This document shows positions 32,014 through 40,090 of a DNA stretch of 64,000 bases, piece by piece. The DNA comes from Streptomyces caniscabiei. GTDB lineage: Bacteria > Actinomycetota > Actinomycetes > Streptomycetales > Streptomycetaceae. Numbering within the stretch: position 1 is the first letter of the stretch; each line of letters begins with the position of its first letter. The notes beneath the pieces are model-generated. The model ran no database searches. It saw only the letters and a program-made list of their open reading frames with translations, and was not told the origin of the DNA. Position numbers and translations under genes: made by a program. Where the stretch lies: positions 1-64,000 of the forward strand of contig NZ_JABXWI010000007.1 in the NCBI RefSeq assembly GCF_014930365.1. The letters run 5' to 3'.

Positions 32014-33015
32014 CTACGACTTGGTCTTCCGGCTGCCGGACGTGGACGAACCCGAGTCCGAATCGGAATCCGAGGCCTTGTCCGCGTCGGCGTCCCCGTC
32101 GGAACTCACGTCCGCGCCGGAACCGCCCGACGACGACTCCTTGGCCGCCTCCTTCGAGGGCTCCTTCGACGGAGCCTTGGAGGCGCTCTTCGACGGCGAG
32201 GGGGACGTCGACGCGTCCGTGCCGTCGTTCGCGTCCTCGATCGCCTCGATGGCGTCCTCGGCGGCGGACTTCGCGGACTTCAGCAGCGCGGCCGCGTCCG
32301 GGGTCTTCTCACCGGCCAGACCGGCACCGTTGTAGTCGACCGTGATGACCACGTTCTCCGTGCGCACCACGATCGTCTGCTGCTTGAAGGTGTCCCCGTC
32401 CTTCTTCAGGTCGTACTTGACCACCGTCGCCTGATCGCCCAGACCGGTCGCCGGCTCCGTCTTGACGTTCTTCGCGCCGTCCACGGCCTTCGCCGCGGTC
32501 ACCTTCGACTCCAGCGCCTTGGCCGCGCGGTCCTCGCCCGGACCGTTCGCCGCGTCCGAGGCCAGCAGGTGCAGGGAGACGCTCAGCCAGCGGTACTGCG
32601 AGCCGTCCACACCGTTGTTGTCGAGGCTGATCCAGCGGCAGTCGCCGGTCACGTTCGCCTCGGACTTGTTGATCGCCTTGCCCGACTTCACGCCCTCGGG
32701 GACCAGCGACTTCAGCGTCTTGGCGGGGAACACCTCGCACGCGTCCGGCAGCGTCGCGTACTTCGCGGCGACGATCTCCGGCGTGGCGCTCTCCTTCACC
32801 GACTGCTCCGCGCCCGCCGGCGTCTCGTCACCGGAGGCGCTGTCGGAGCCGGAGTCCGAGGAGCAGCCGACCGCCAGCAGCAGCACCGGCACGACCGCCG
32901 CGCCCGCGAGAACCCGGGCCCGGCCCGGACGCCCGCGACGTCCGACACGCGTCACCGGCACCGAAGGCGCGATGCGCGGCGACTGATGCTGATCTGACTC
33001 TGCGGCTCGTTGCAT
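32014..33015 (-). CDS. DUF3558-like lipoprotein
   Basis: A 333-aa secreted lipoprotein. The signal segment (RARVLAGAAVVPVLLLAVGC) ends in a lipobox with Cys near residue 51, preceded by an unusually long basic leader. The outer domain has YATLPDACEVFPAKTLKSLV and GDCRWISLDNNG, the paired-Cys layout of DUF3558, and a conserved RTENVVITVDYNG strand. The tail is an acidic Ser/Lys/Asp stretch of about 70 residues. AAGGA precedes ATG 33015. It is a divergent paralogue of the next gene, 113 bases upstream. Function unknown. Confidence 0.82.
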   Translation of the reverse strand: MQRAAESDQHQSPRIAPSVPVTRVGRRGRPGRARVLAGAAVVPVLLLAVGCSSDSGSDSASGDETPAGAEQSVKESATPEIVAAKYATLPDACEVFPAKTLKSLVPEGVKSGKAINKSEANVTGDCRWISLDNNGVDGSQYRWLSVSLHLLASDAANGPGEDRAAKALESKVTAAKAVDGAKNVKTEPATGLGDQATVVKYDLKKDGDTFKQQTIVVRTENVVITVDYNGAGLAGEKTPDAAALLKSAKSAAEDAIEAIEDANDGTDASTSPSPSKSASKAPSKEPSKEAAKESSSGGSGADVSSDGDADADKASDSDSDSGSSTSGSRKTKS

Positions 33016-33128
33016 GGTTCCTTCACAATCGGATCGGGTCTCCGAGAGGCCACCGTACGCGGTGAAGAAGAAGTGCGGTTCTGGTTCAGGCGGTTCACGT
33101 GTGGGCCCGAACCGCCCCCGGGCGGCCC

Positions 33129-34046
33129 TCAGTCGTCGAACGCCTCGGCCAGCCGCTCCGCCAGATTCCGGGCCCTGTCCTGCATTTCCTCGCTGTCCGG
33201 CACCGCCGTCGTGGTGGCCGGCTGCTCCTCGTACTCCACGGTCACGATCACGTTGGACGTGCGGAACACCACAGTCACGGTCCGCTGCCCGCTCGTTCCG
33301 AGGGCGTCGTCGAGGAACGCCTCGTCCCCGAGGCCGTCGAGCGTGCGCGGCTGGAGGGAGGCGGGGGTCCCGGAGGCGGAGGGGGCGGAGGAGCCGGCCG
33401 CACCAGAGGAACCGGACGAACCGGACGAACTGGCAGTGTTCGAGGTGTTCGAGGTGTTCGATGTCTTCGGGGAGCCGGGGGAAGGCGACGTGCCGGACGT
33501 GGTGGCCGAGGGCTTCGCCGACGTGTCGTCGGTGGTGTTCCCCGTCTCCGCCGGCTCGTCCGTCTCCTCGGCGTCCCCCTCCGTGGCGGTCGGTGTCGGC
33601 TCCGGCAGGTCGGCCGCCTCGACCTTCCCGCCGTAGACCTCCTGCGCCTTGCTGTCGTCGCTGACCCCGTTGCCCCACGACACGATGCGTTCGAAGTCGA
33701 CGAAGAGATAGTGGGTGGAGTCCGGGGACTCCACCTTCCAGCGGCAGCCGGCCTTGTGGTCCGTGTCGTACGTCTGCGTCGCGTCGCCCTCGTACGCCTG
33801 CTCGCGCTGGGCCGCGCCGGGGAGTTGCCTGATACCGGGCAGGAGGGTGTCGAGGGTGCTCTGGTCGACCGATGCGCAGGGCTCCGGGAGCGTGGCGTAG
33901 CGGCCGGGCTGGGCGACGGTGGCCGAGGAGGTGGCCTCGCCCGGGCGGGGGTCGTCGGGGGAGGCGTCGTCGCTCGATCCCGTGCACGCGGCCAGCAGTG
34001 CCGCGAGGAGCACGGCGACGCCGGGTACGTACGCCTTCCGCTGCAC
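33129..34046 (-). CDS. DUF3558-like lipoprotein, paralogue
   Basis: A 305-aa lipoprotein with signal segment VPGVAVLLAALLAAC and a lipobox Cys near residue 21. The outer domain shows the same markers as the gene downstream: RYATLPEPCASVDQSTLDTLL, AGCRWKVESPDS, and RTSNVIVTVEYEEQ at the C-terminal end. A Thr/Ser/Gly-rich stretch with NTSNTSNT repeats interrupts it. GTG 34046 is preceded by GAGAGGAG. The pair arose by tandem duplication, but the linkers have diverged completely. Confidence 0.82.
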   Translation of the reverse strand: MQRKAYVPGVAVLLAALLAACTGSSDDASPDDPRPGEATSSATVAQPGRYATLPEPCASVDQSTLDTLLPGIRQLPGAAQREQAYEGDATQTYDTDHKAGCRWKVESPDSTHYLFVDFERIVSWGNGVSDDSKAQEVYGGKVEAADLPEPTPTATEGDAEETDEPAETGNTTDDTSAKPSATTSGTSPSPGSPKTSNTSNTSNTASSSGSSGSSGAAGSSAPSASGTPASLQPRTLDGLGDEAFLDDALGTSGQRTVTVVFRTSNVIVTVEYEEQPATTTAVPDSEEMQDRARNLAERLAEAFDD

Positions 34047-34250
34047 GGTGGGGCTCCTCTCGACGGGGTCCCTCGGGACGCCTGCGCAGTCCTGCCTGTG
34101 GTTATTCACTTGCCGCCCGGGGGTGACCCCCGGGCACCATGTGTATCGCACGCACTGCTGTGAACGCCGGTCCGGTATCCCATTCGTAGACCTTGGCGAC
34201 GGTTTTGCGTTCTGTGACTTTGATGGGTTTTACAGGGGGATGAGGGCGAA

Positions 34251-35444
34251 ATGTCGTACGTCGAGATACCGGGTGCGAAGGTACCCATCCGTCTGTGGAC
34301 CGACCCCGCGTCGGTGGAGGAGGGGGCGCTCCAGCAGCTCCGCAACGTCGCCACGCTCCCCTGGATCAAGGGCCTCGCCGTCATGCCGGACGTGCACTAC
34401 GGCAAGGGCGCGACGGTCGGGTCCGTCATCGCCATGCGGGGGGCGGTGTGTCCGGCGGCGGTGGGCGTCGACATCGGCTGCGGGATGTCGGCGGTGAAGA
34501 CGTCCCTGACGGCCAATGACCTTCCCGGCGACCTGTCCCGGCTGCGTTCCAAGGTCGAGCAGGCGATCCCGGTGGGCCGGGGGATGCACGCCGACCCGGT
34601 CGACCCCGGGCAGCTCCACGGATTCACGACCGGCGGGTGGGACGGGTTCTGGGGGCGGTTCGACGGGGTGGCGGAGGCGGTCAAATTCCGTCAGGACCGG
34701 GCGGGGAAGCAGATGGGAACGCTCGGAGGCGGCAACCACTTTGTCGAAATCTGCACGGATACGACTGGTGCCGTCTGGTTGATGCTGCACTCCGGCTCCC
34801 GGAACATCGGCAAGGAGCTGGCGGAGCATCACATCGGCATCGCCCAGAAGCTCCCGCACAACCAGGGGCTGGTCGACCGCGACCTCGCCGTCTTCATCGC
34901 GGACACCCCGCAGATGGCGGCGTACCGCAACGACCTGTTCTGGGCGCAGGAGTACGCGAAGTACAACCGATCGATCATGATGGCGCTCCTCAAGGACGTC
35001 GTCCGCAGGGAGTTCAAGAAGGCGAAGCCGACCTTCGAGCCCGAGATCAGCGCCCACCACAACTACGTGGCCGAGGAGCGCTACGACGGCATGGACCTCC
35101 TGGTGACCCGTAAGGGCGCGATCCGCGCGGGCTCCGGTGAGTACGGGATCATCCCGGGCTCGATGGGCACCGGTTCGTACATCGTGAAGGGTCTCGGCAA
35201 CGAGAAGGCGTTCAACTCGGCCTCGCACGGCGCCGGTCGGCGGATGAGCCGGACGGCGGCGAAGCGCCGCTTCTCGACGAAGGACCTGGAGGAGCAGACG
35301 CGGGGCGTGGAGTGCCGCAAGGACTCCGGAGTCGTCGACGAGATTCCGGGCGCCTACAAGCCGATCGAGCAGGTCATCGACCAGCAGCGGGATCTGGTGC
35401 AGGTGGTGGCGAAGCTCAAGCAGGTCGTGTGTGTGAAGGGCTGA
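34251..35444 (+). CDS. rtcB: RNA-splicing ligase RtcB
   Basis: A 397-aa GTP-dependent RNA ligase that joins 2',3'-cyclic phosphate or 3'-phosphate to 5'-OH ends. Metal-binding motifs VGVDIGCGM (Cys near 77), GTLGGGNHFVE and LHSGSRNIG are present, and SHGAGRRMSR holds the guanylated His near residue 323. No archease or RtcA gene is adjacent, so it stands alone. ATG 34251 follows GATGAGGGCGAA. In Streptomyces its likely role is RNA repair, or ligation after stress-induced cleavage; targets are not evident. Confidence 0.95.
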   Translation: MSYVEIPGAKVPIRLWTDPASVEEGALQQLRNVATLPWIKGLAVMPDVHYGKGATVGSVIAMRGAVCPAAVGVDIGCGMSAVKTSLTANDLPGDLSRLRSKVEQAIPVGRGMHADPVDPGQLHGFTTGGWDGFWGRFDGVAEAVKFRQDRAGKQMGTLGGGNHFVEICTDTTGAVWLMLHSGSRNIGKELAEHHIGIAQKLPHNQGLVDRDLAVFIADTPQMAAYRNDLFWAQEYAKYNRSIMMALLKDVVRREFKKAKPTFEPEISAHHNYVAEERYDGMDLLVTRKGAIRAGSGEYGIIPGSMGTGSYIVKGLGNEKAFNSASHGAGRRMSRTAAKRRFSTKDLEEQTRGVECRKDSGVVDEIPGAYKPIEQVIDQQRDLVQVVAKLKQVVCVKG

Positions 35445-35528
35445 GCCCGGACCGCGGCGCGGCGCCGGTCGGCGGGCGGGACCGACCGGCGCACCGGCCT
35501 GCGCGGAAGGCCGTGGCAGGCTGAGGGC

Positions 35529-35864
35529 ATGGTCGTCGCCCGTTCCGCCGCTCTGTTCCTGCTTGCCGCGTTGTTCGAGATCGGTGGCGCCTGGCTGGTG
35601 TGGCAGGGGGTGCGGGAGCACCGGGGGTGGGTGTGGATCGGGGCCGGGGTCGTGGCGCTGGGGGCGTACGGGTTCGTGGCGACGTTCCAGCCGGACGCGC
35701 ACTTCGGGCGGATCCTCGCCGCGTACGGGGGGATCTTCGTCGTCGGGTCGATCGCCTGGGGGATGGTCGCGGACGGCTACCGGCCCGACCGCTGGGACGT
35801 GACGGGCGCGCTGATCTGCCTCGCGGGCATGGCCGTGATCATGTACGCGCCGAGGGGCGGCTGA
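35529..35864 (+). CDS. YnfA/UPF0060 family membrane protein
   Basis: A 111-aa protein with four hydrophobic segments. FEIGGAWLVWQGVREHRG and FGRILAAYGGIFVVGSIAWG are the family hallmarks, and DRWDVTGALICLAGMAVIMY ends it. UPF0060 belongs to the drug/metabolite transporter superfamily of four-helix proteins; a transport role is inferred, not shown. CAGGCT lies six bases before the ATG, suggesting a leaderless transcript. Confidence 0.88.
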   Translation: MVVARSAALFLLAALFEIGGAWLVWQGVREHRGWVWIGAGVVALGAYGFVATFQPDAHFGRILAAYGGIFVVGSIAWGMVADGYRPDRWDVTGALICLAGMAVIMYAPRGG

Positions 35865-35892
35865 CCGCGCCCGACGGGGCGGGGGCCGTCCG

Positions 35893-36336
35893 CTATGAGG
35901 GCTGTGCCATCTCCTCGGGCAGCAGGCCGAGTTGGTTCAGGAAGTCCAGCTGGTCGAAGTAGAGCCGGTAGCTGACGATCTGGCCGTCACGGACGGTGGC
36001 GAAGTCCACGCCGCGCATGCTGATGTCCTTGTGCGTGGCGGGCATGGACGTGCCGTCGGGGAACGCCAGCGGGCCGGTGTTCGTGCCGCTGAAGACGCCC
36101 TCGTCGATGGCGGTGTCGCCGACCTCGAAGGACGCCAGCGACTCGTACCGCGCCTCGGGCATGGCGTCCGTCATCTGCTGCCAGTACTCGGCGATGGCGT
36201 CCCGGCCGTGGAGTTCTCCGCCGTCGGGGGTGTGGGCGACCGCGTCCTCCGCGAACAGGTTCGCGACGGTCTTGGGGTCCTGGTGTGTGGTGAGCGCCTC
36301 GGTGAGCTGGTCCATCAGCTCGCGGGCCTGTCCCAT
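35893..36336 (-). CDS. SnoaL-like/ester cyclase family protein
   Basis: A 147-aa single-domain protein of the SnoaL/NTF2-like fold. It has the opening helix LTEALTTHQDPKTVANLFAE, then GRDAIAEYWQQMTDAMP, FSGTNTGPL and RDGQIVSYRLYFDQLDFLNQ. This group (SnoaL polyketide cyclases and ester cyclases) is broad; members bind small molecules or catalyse isomerisations. A very strong ribosome site (AGGAGGTGGATC) precedes ATG 36336. Divergent from the SDR gene; the two may share a promoter region. Confidence 0.85.
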   Translation of the reverse strand: MGQARELMDQLTEALTTHQDPKTVANLFAEDAVAHTPDGGELHGRDAIAEYWQQMTDAMPEARYESLASFEVGDTAIDEGVFSGTNTGPLAFPDGTSMPATHKDISMRGVDFATVRDGQIVSYRLYFDQLDFLNQLGLLPEEMAQPS

Positions 36337-36441
36337 GATCCACCTCCTGTACCGGGGATCACCTCTCTCATTGTCGCACCGCCCGCCTATCCTGGCCGGG
36401 CAGAGACCGACGTTCGATCCGTACCGCCCCAGGAGCAGCTC

Positions 36442-37218
36442 ATGGCCACCGCCGTACCGTCCGCCGCGTCCCGCATCGCCGTCGTCACCGGTGCGAGCAG
36501 CGGGATCGGCGCCGCCACGGCCCGGCAGCTCGCCGCGGCCGGGTACCGGGTGGTGCTCACCGCGCGGCGCAAGGACCGGATCGAGGCGCTGGCCGAGGAG
36601 ATCAACAAGGGCGGCGGGCAGGCCACGGCGTACCCGCTGGACGTCACGGACCGCGCGGCGGTGGACGAGTTCGCGTCCGCGTTCAAGACGATCGGCGTGC
36701 TGGTCAACAACGCGGGCGGCGCGCTCGGCGCCGACCCGGTGGCCACGGGCGACCCGGCCGACTGGCGCACGATGTACGAGACGAACGTCATCGGCACGCT
36801 CCATGTCACCCAGGCCCTGCTGCCCGCGCTGACCGCGAGCGGTGACGGCACGGTGGTCGTGGTCTCGTCGACGGCCGGGCACGGGACGTACGAGGGCGGC
36901 GCGGGCTATGTCGCCGCCAAGCACGGCGCGCACGTCCTCGCGGAGACGCTGCGGCTGGAGATCGTCGGGACGCCGGTGCGGGTGATCGAGGTCGCGCCCG
37001 GCATGGTGAAGACGGACGAGTTCGCGCTGACCCGCTTCGGCGGCGACACGGCGAAGGCGGCGAGTGTCTACGAGGGCGTCGCGGAGCCGCTGACCGCCGA
37101 CGACGTCGCCGACACCATCACCTGGGCGGTCACCCGGCCCAGCCATGTGAACGTCGACCTTCTCGTCCTGCGCCCCCGCGCCCAGGCCTCCAACACCAAG
37201 GTCCACCGGGAGTCGTGA
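36442..37218 (+). CDS. short-chain dehydrogenase/reductase
   Basis: A 258-aa classical SDR. VVTGASSGIGAATARQLA is the TGxxxGxG nucleotide loop, ARRKDR suggests NADPH preference, LVNNAGGALG is the NNAG motif, SSTAGHGTYEGGAGYVAAKHG holds the catalytic Ser, Tyr and Lys, and VAPGMVKTDEF follows. It reduces or oxidises an unknown carbonyl or alcohol. ATG 36442 follows AGGAGCAG. Its TGA shares bases with the ATG of the next tiny gene, so translation is coupled. Confidence 0.93.
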   Translation: MATAVPSAASRIAVVTGASSGIGAATARQLAAAGYRVVLTARRKDRIEALAEEINKGGGQATAYPLDVTDRAAVDEFASAFKTIGVLVNNAGGALGADPVATGDPADWRTMYETNVIGTLHVTQALLPALTASGDGTVVVVSSTAGHGTYEGGAGYVAAKHGAHVLAETLRLEIVGTPVRVIEVAPGMVKTDEFALTRFGGDTAKAASVYEGVAEPLTADDVADTITWAVTRPSHVNVDLLVLRPRAQASNTKVHRES

Positions 37219-37388
37219 TGGCGGCCGAGGAGGCCCCGGCTCCCGACGGCGAGCTGACGCCCGAGAAGCGCCGGCTCGCCGAGGAGAAGAAGAACGAGCG
37301 GTATGTGTGGTGGTACCTCGCGTACTTCCTCTTCGGCATCCACCTCGTGGCGTTCGTGATGATCTACGCGGTCATGCACGCGAAGTAG
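37218..37388 (+). CDS. 56-aa single-pass membrane protein
   Basis: A small protein starting MAAEEAPAPDGELTPEKRR, then RLAEEKKNERYVW and one hydrophobic helix WWYLAYFLFGIHLVAFVMIY, ending AVMHAK. Its ATG overlaps the SDR stop (TGATG). Its 3' end overlaps the 3' end of the opposite AraC-type gene by 17 bases. The architecture, charged N-terminus then one helix, is common to small membrane regulators; I do not recognise the family with certainty. Codon use is as in neighbouring genes, so I consider it real. Confidence 0.75.
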   Translation: MAAEEAPAPDGELTPEKRRLAEEKKNERYVWWYLAYFLFGIHLVAFVMIYAVMHAK

Positions 37389-38205
37389 GTCCGCCGGGGG
37401 AGACCGCCTGCGCGTACGCCGTCGGCGGCACCCCCACCGTCGCCGTGAAGTCGCGGACGAGGTGGGCCTGGTCGGCGTAGCCGAGGTCGGCGGCGAGGGC
37501 GGCCCAGTCGATCGCCCGGTCGGTCTCGGCGCGTTCCAGGGCCTCGTGGATGCGGTAGCGCAGGATGACCCACTTCGGGCCCACGCCCACGTACGCGGAG
37601 AACAGCCGCTGCAGGACGCGTACGGAGACGCCCTCGGCGCGCGCGAAGTCGGTGACGCGGCGGACGGCGCGGTCGGTGCGGATGCGGTCGACGAGGGCCA
37701 TGGCGAGGTCGGCCTGTGGGTCGGGGCGCGGGCGGAGCCCGGTCAGGAACGTGTCGAGGGCGGTGACGCGGGTGTCCTCGTCGTCGGGGGTGAGGATCGC
37801 GGCCGGAGTGACGGCGGTGTCGGGGTACGCCTCGGGCAGGCGTACCCGGCGGCCGGTCCAGTGGGTCGCGGGAAGGGCCGGGGCGAAGGGGCGGAAGCCG
37901 CCGGGGCGGAACTGGATGCCGCAGACCCGGCCCCTGCCCTCCAGTTTCCGGGTGAAGAGGGTGTGGCCGATGCCGGAGATCTCCGCGAAGGGTTCCTGTC
38001 CCTCGTACCGCTGGAAGACGATGTTCACCGAGGGGTGCGGGACGACCCGGGAGACGTACGGCTCGGGCAGGTCCCAGTCGATCAGCCAGTAGTGCTCCAG
38101 GTACGGGCGCAGTGGCTCGGCGGGTTCGCGGCGGCGGAAGCGGACCCGGGCGAAGAGCTCGGGGGCGTCGACGATGCCTCGGGTGTCACGGCGTGGGGCG
38201 GCCAT
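37372..38205 (-). CDS. AraC-family transcriptional regulator
   Basis: A 277-aa regulator with an N-terminal cupin-like effector domain (residues 1-150; RPYLEHYWLIDWDLPEPY and HPSVNIVFQRYEG, as in DUF6597 proteins) and a C-terminal double helix-turn-helix: RVTDFARAEGVSVRVLQRLF and YRIHEALERAETDRAIDWAA with LAADLGYADQAHLVRDF. Its target is not evident; the divergent luciferase-like/FMN reductase operon is a candidate. TACGAT six bases before the ATG suggests a leaderless mRNA. The 3' end overlaps the small membrane protein gene. Confidence 0.88.
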   Translation of the reverse strand: MAAPRRDTRGIVDAPELFARVRFRRREPAEPLRPYLEHYWLIDWDLPEPYVSRVVPHPSVNIVFQRYEGQEPFAEISGIGHTLFTRKLEGRGRVCGIQFRPGGFRPFAPALPATHWTGRRVRLPEAYPDTAVTPAAILTPDDEDTRVTALDTFLTGLRPRPDPQADLAMALVDRIRTDRAVRRVTDFARAEGVSVRVLQRLFSAYVGVGPKWVILRYRIHEALERAETDRAIDWAALAADLGYADQAHLVRDFTATVGVPPTAYAQAVSPGGPTSRA

Positions 38206-38303
38206 GGGGCGATCGTAGGGACCACCACTGACAGCGGGCGCCCGCCGAGTGGGGCCGCCTCCGCGACAGCCGGAATAGAGGGAGCGGTGTCGTCGTTCAG
38301 GGG

Positions 38304-38324
38304 TATAGTTGAATCGTAAACAAC
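38304..38324 (+). promoter_or_regulatory. candidate promoter/operator of the monooxygenase pair
   Basis: TATAGT (38304-38309) is a good -10, and GTTG-N9-CAAC (38308-38324) overlaps it in an unusually AT-rich stretch. This resembles a MarR or TetR-type operator, but no specific regulator is known. Confidence 0.4.
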
Positions 38325-38342
38325 CTGGAGAGGGTGGCAGCG

Positions 38343-39458
38343 ATGATGCAGTTCGGGATCTTCAGCGTCGGTGATGTGACGCCGGACCCCACCACGGGCC
38401 GGGCGCCGACCGAGCGCGAGCGCATCAAGGCCATGGTCGCGATCGCGCTGAAGGCGGAGGAGGTCGGCCTCGACGTCTTCGCCACCGGTGAGCACCACAA
38501 CCCGCCGTTCGTGCCGTCCTCGCCGACCACGATGCTCGGCTATGTCGCCGCGCGCACCGAGAAGCTGATCCTCTCCACCTCCACGACGCTCATCACCACC
38601 AACGACCCGGTGAAGATCGCCGAGGACTTCGCGATGCTCCAGCACCTGGCCGACGGCCGGGTGGACCTGATGATGGGGCGCGGCAACACCGGCCCGGTCT
38701 ACCCGTGGTTCGGGCAGGACATCCGGCAGGGCATCAACCTCGCCGTCGAGAACTACGCGCTGCTGCGCCGGCTCTGGCGCGAGGACGTCGTCACCTGGGA
38801 GGGCAAGTTCCGCACGCCGCTCCAGGGCTTCACCTCCACGCCGCGCCCGCTGGACGGCGTACCGCCGTTCGTGTGGCACGGCTCCATCCGCTCGCCCGAG
38901 ATCGCCGAGCAGGCCGCGTACTACGGCGACGGCTTCTTCCACAACAACATCTTCTGGCCGGCCGAGCACACCCAGCGCATGATCGAGCTGTACCGGCAGC
39001 GGTACGCCCACTACGGGCACGGCACGCCCGAACAGGCGATCGTGGGCCTCGGCGGCCACATCTTCATGCGGAAGAACTCGCAGGACGCGGTACGGGAGTT
39101 CCGGCCGTACTTCGACGTCGCGCCGGTCTACGGCAACGGGCCCTCCCTGGAGGACTTCGCCGACCAGACGCCGCTCACGGTCGGTTCGCCGCAGCAGGTG
39201 ATCGAGAAGACGCTGGCGTTCCGCGAGTACGCCGGTGACTACCAGCGGCAGCTGTTCCTGGTCGACCACGCGGGGCTGCCGCTGAAGACCGTCCTGGAGC
39301 AGCTCGACATGCTCGGCGAGGAGGTCGTTCCGGTGCTGCGGGAGGAGTTCGCGAAGGGGCGGCCGGCGGACGTGCCGGACGCGCCGACCCACGACTCGCT
39401 GCTGGACGCGGCGGGGAACAAGGACGCGGACGCGGAGAAGAAGGAGAGCGTGTCGTGA
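38343..39458 (+). CDS. LLM-class flavin monooxygenase (CE1758 family)
   Basis: A 371-aa luciferase-like, FMN-dependent monooxygenase. Family markers are MMQFGIFSVGDVTPDPTTGR at the start, EHHNPPFVPSSPTTMLGYV, TLITTNDPVKIAEDFAMLQ, MMGRGNTGPVYPWFG, and VGSPQQVIEKTL near the end. In the CE1758/CE1759 gene pair this enzyme is supplied with reduced FMN by the reductase encoded next. The substrate is unknown. ATG 38343 is chosen for GGAGAGG about ten bases upstream. The start codon of the reductase overlaps its TGA. Confidence 0.92.
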   Translation: MMQFGIFSVGDVTPDPTTGRAPTERERIKAMVAIALKAEEVGLDVFATGEHHNPPFVPSSPTTMLGYVAARTEKLILSTSTTLITTNDPVKIAEDFAMLQHLADGRVDLMMGRGNTGPVYPWFGQDIRQGINLAVENYALLRRLWREDVVTWEGKFRTPLQGFTSTPRPLDGVPPFVWHGSIRSPEIAEQAAYYGDGFFHNNIFWPAEHTQRMIELYRQRYAHYGHGTPEQAIVGLGGHIFMRKNSQDAVREFRPYFDVAPVYGNGPSLEDFADQTPLTVGSPQQVIEKTLAFREYAGDYQRQLFLVDHAGLPLKTVLEQLDMLGEEVVPVLREEFAKGRPADVPDAPTHDSLLDAAGNKDADAEKKESVS

Positions 39459-40063
39459 AGCTTGTCGTCGTCTCGGCGGGGTTGAGTGTGCCCTCGTCCA
39501 CACGGCTGCTGGGCGACCGGCTCGCCGCCGCCGTGGTCGGGCAGGACGCGTCCGTCGAGGTCCAGGTCGTCGAACTGCGGGACCTCGCGGTGGAGATCGC
39601 GCACCACTTCACGAACGGGTTCCCGGGTCGGCGGCTCGCCACCGCGCTGGACGCGGTGGCGGGGGCGGACGGGCTCGTGGTGGTGACGCCGGTGTTCTCG
39701 GCGTCCTACAGCGGGCTGTTCAAGTCCTTCTTCGACGTGCTGGACCGGGACGCGCTGGCCGGGAAGCCGGTGCTGATCGCCGCGACCGGGGGGTCGGCCC
39801 GGCATTCGCTGGTGCTGGAGCACGCGCTGCGGCCGTTGTTCGCGTATCTGCGGGCTGTTGTCGTGCCTACGGGGGTGTACGCCGCGTCGGAGGACTGGGG
39901 CGCGGAGGGGCTGGCCGGGCGGATCGAGCGGGCGGGGTCGGAGTTGGCCGGGTTGATGACCGGGCTGTCCCGGCGGGTGACTGTCGAGCCGGTCGAGCCG
40001 GTCGAGCCCGATGGGTTCGTCGTCGTTCCCTTCGAGGAGCGGCTGGCGGCGCTTCAGGGCTGA
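39455..40063 (+). CDS. NAD(P)H-dependent FMN reductase (CE1759 family)
   Basis: A 202-aa flavodoxin-fold reductase. LVVVSAGLSVPSSTRLLGDR is the phosphate-binding loop, ADGLVVVTPVFSASYSGLFK the second FMN contact and LIAATGGSARHSLVLEHALR the third. It provides FMNH2 to the partner monooxygenase encoded just upstream; the GTGA overlap supports coupled translation. The C-terminal EPVEPVEPD is a short repeat. It ends 27 bases from the stop of the convergent glycosyltransferase gene. Confidence 0.92.
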   Translation: MKLVVVSAGLSVPSSTRLLGDRLAAAVVGQDASVEVQVVELRDLAVEIAHHFTNGFPGRRLATALDAVAGADGLVVVTPVFSASYSGLFKSFFDVLDRDALAGKPVLIAATGGSARHSLVLEHALRPLFAYLRAVVVPTGVYAASEDWGAEGLAGRIERAGSELAGLMTGLSRRVTVEPVEPVEPDGFVVVPFEERLAALQG

Positions 40064-40090
40064 GATTCGCCGTCAGGGGTGCGGATGTGG

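Noticed and set aside
32014..33987. One 657-aa protein covering both DUF3558 genes
   Set aside because: Only the part from 33015 has a signal peptide, lipobox and domain; the extension is a shadow of the neighbouring gene in another frame.
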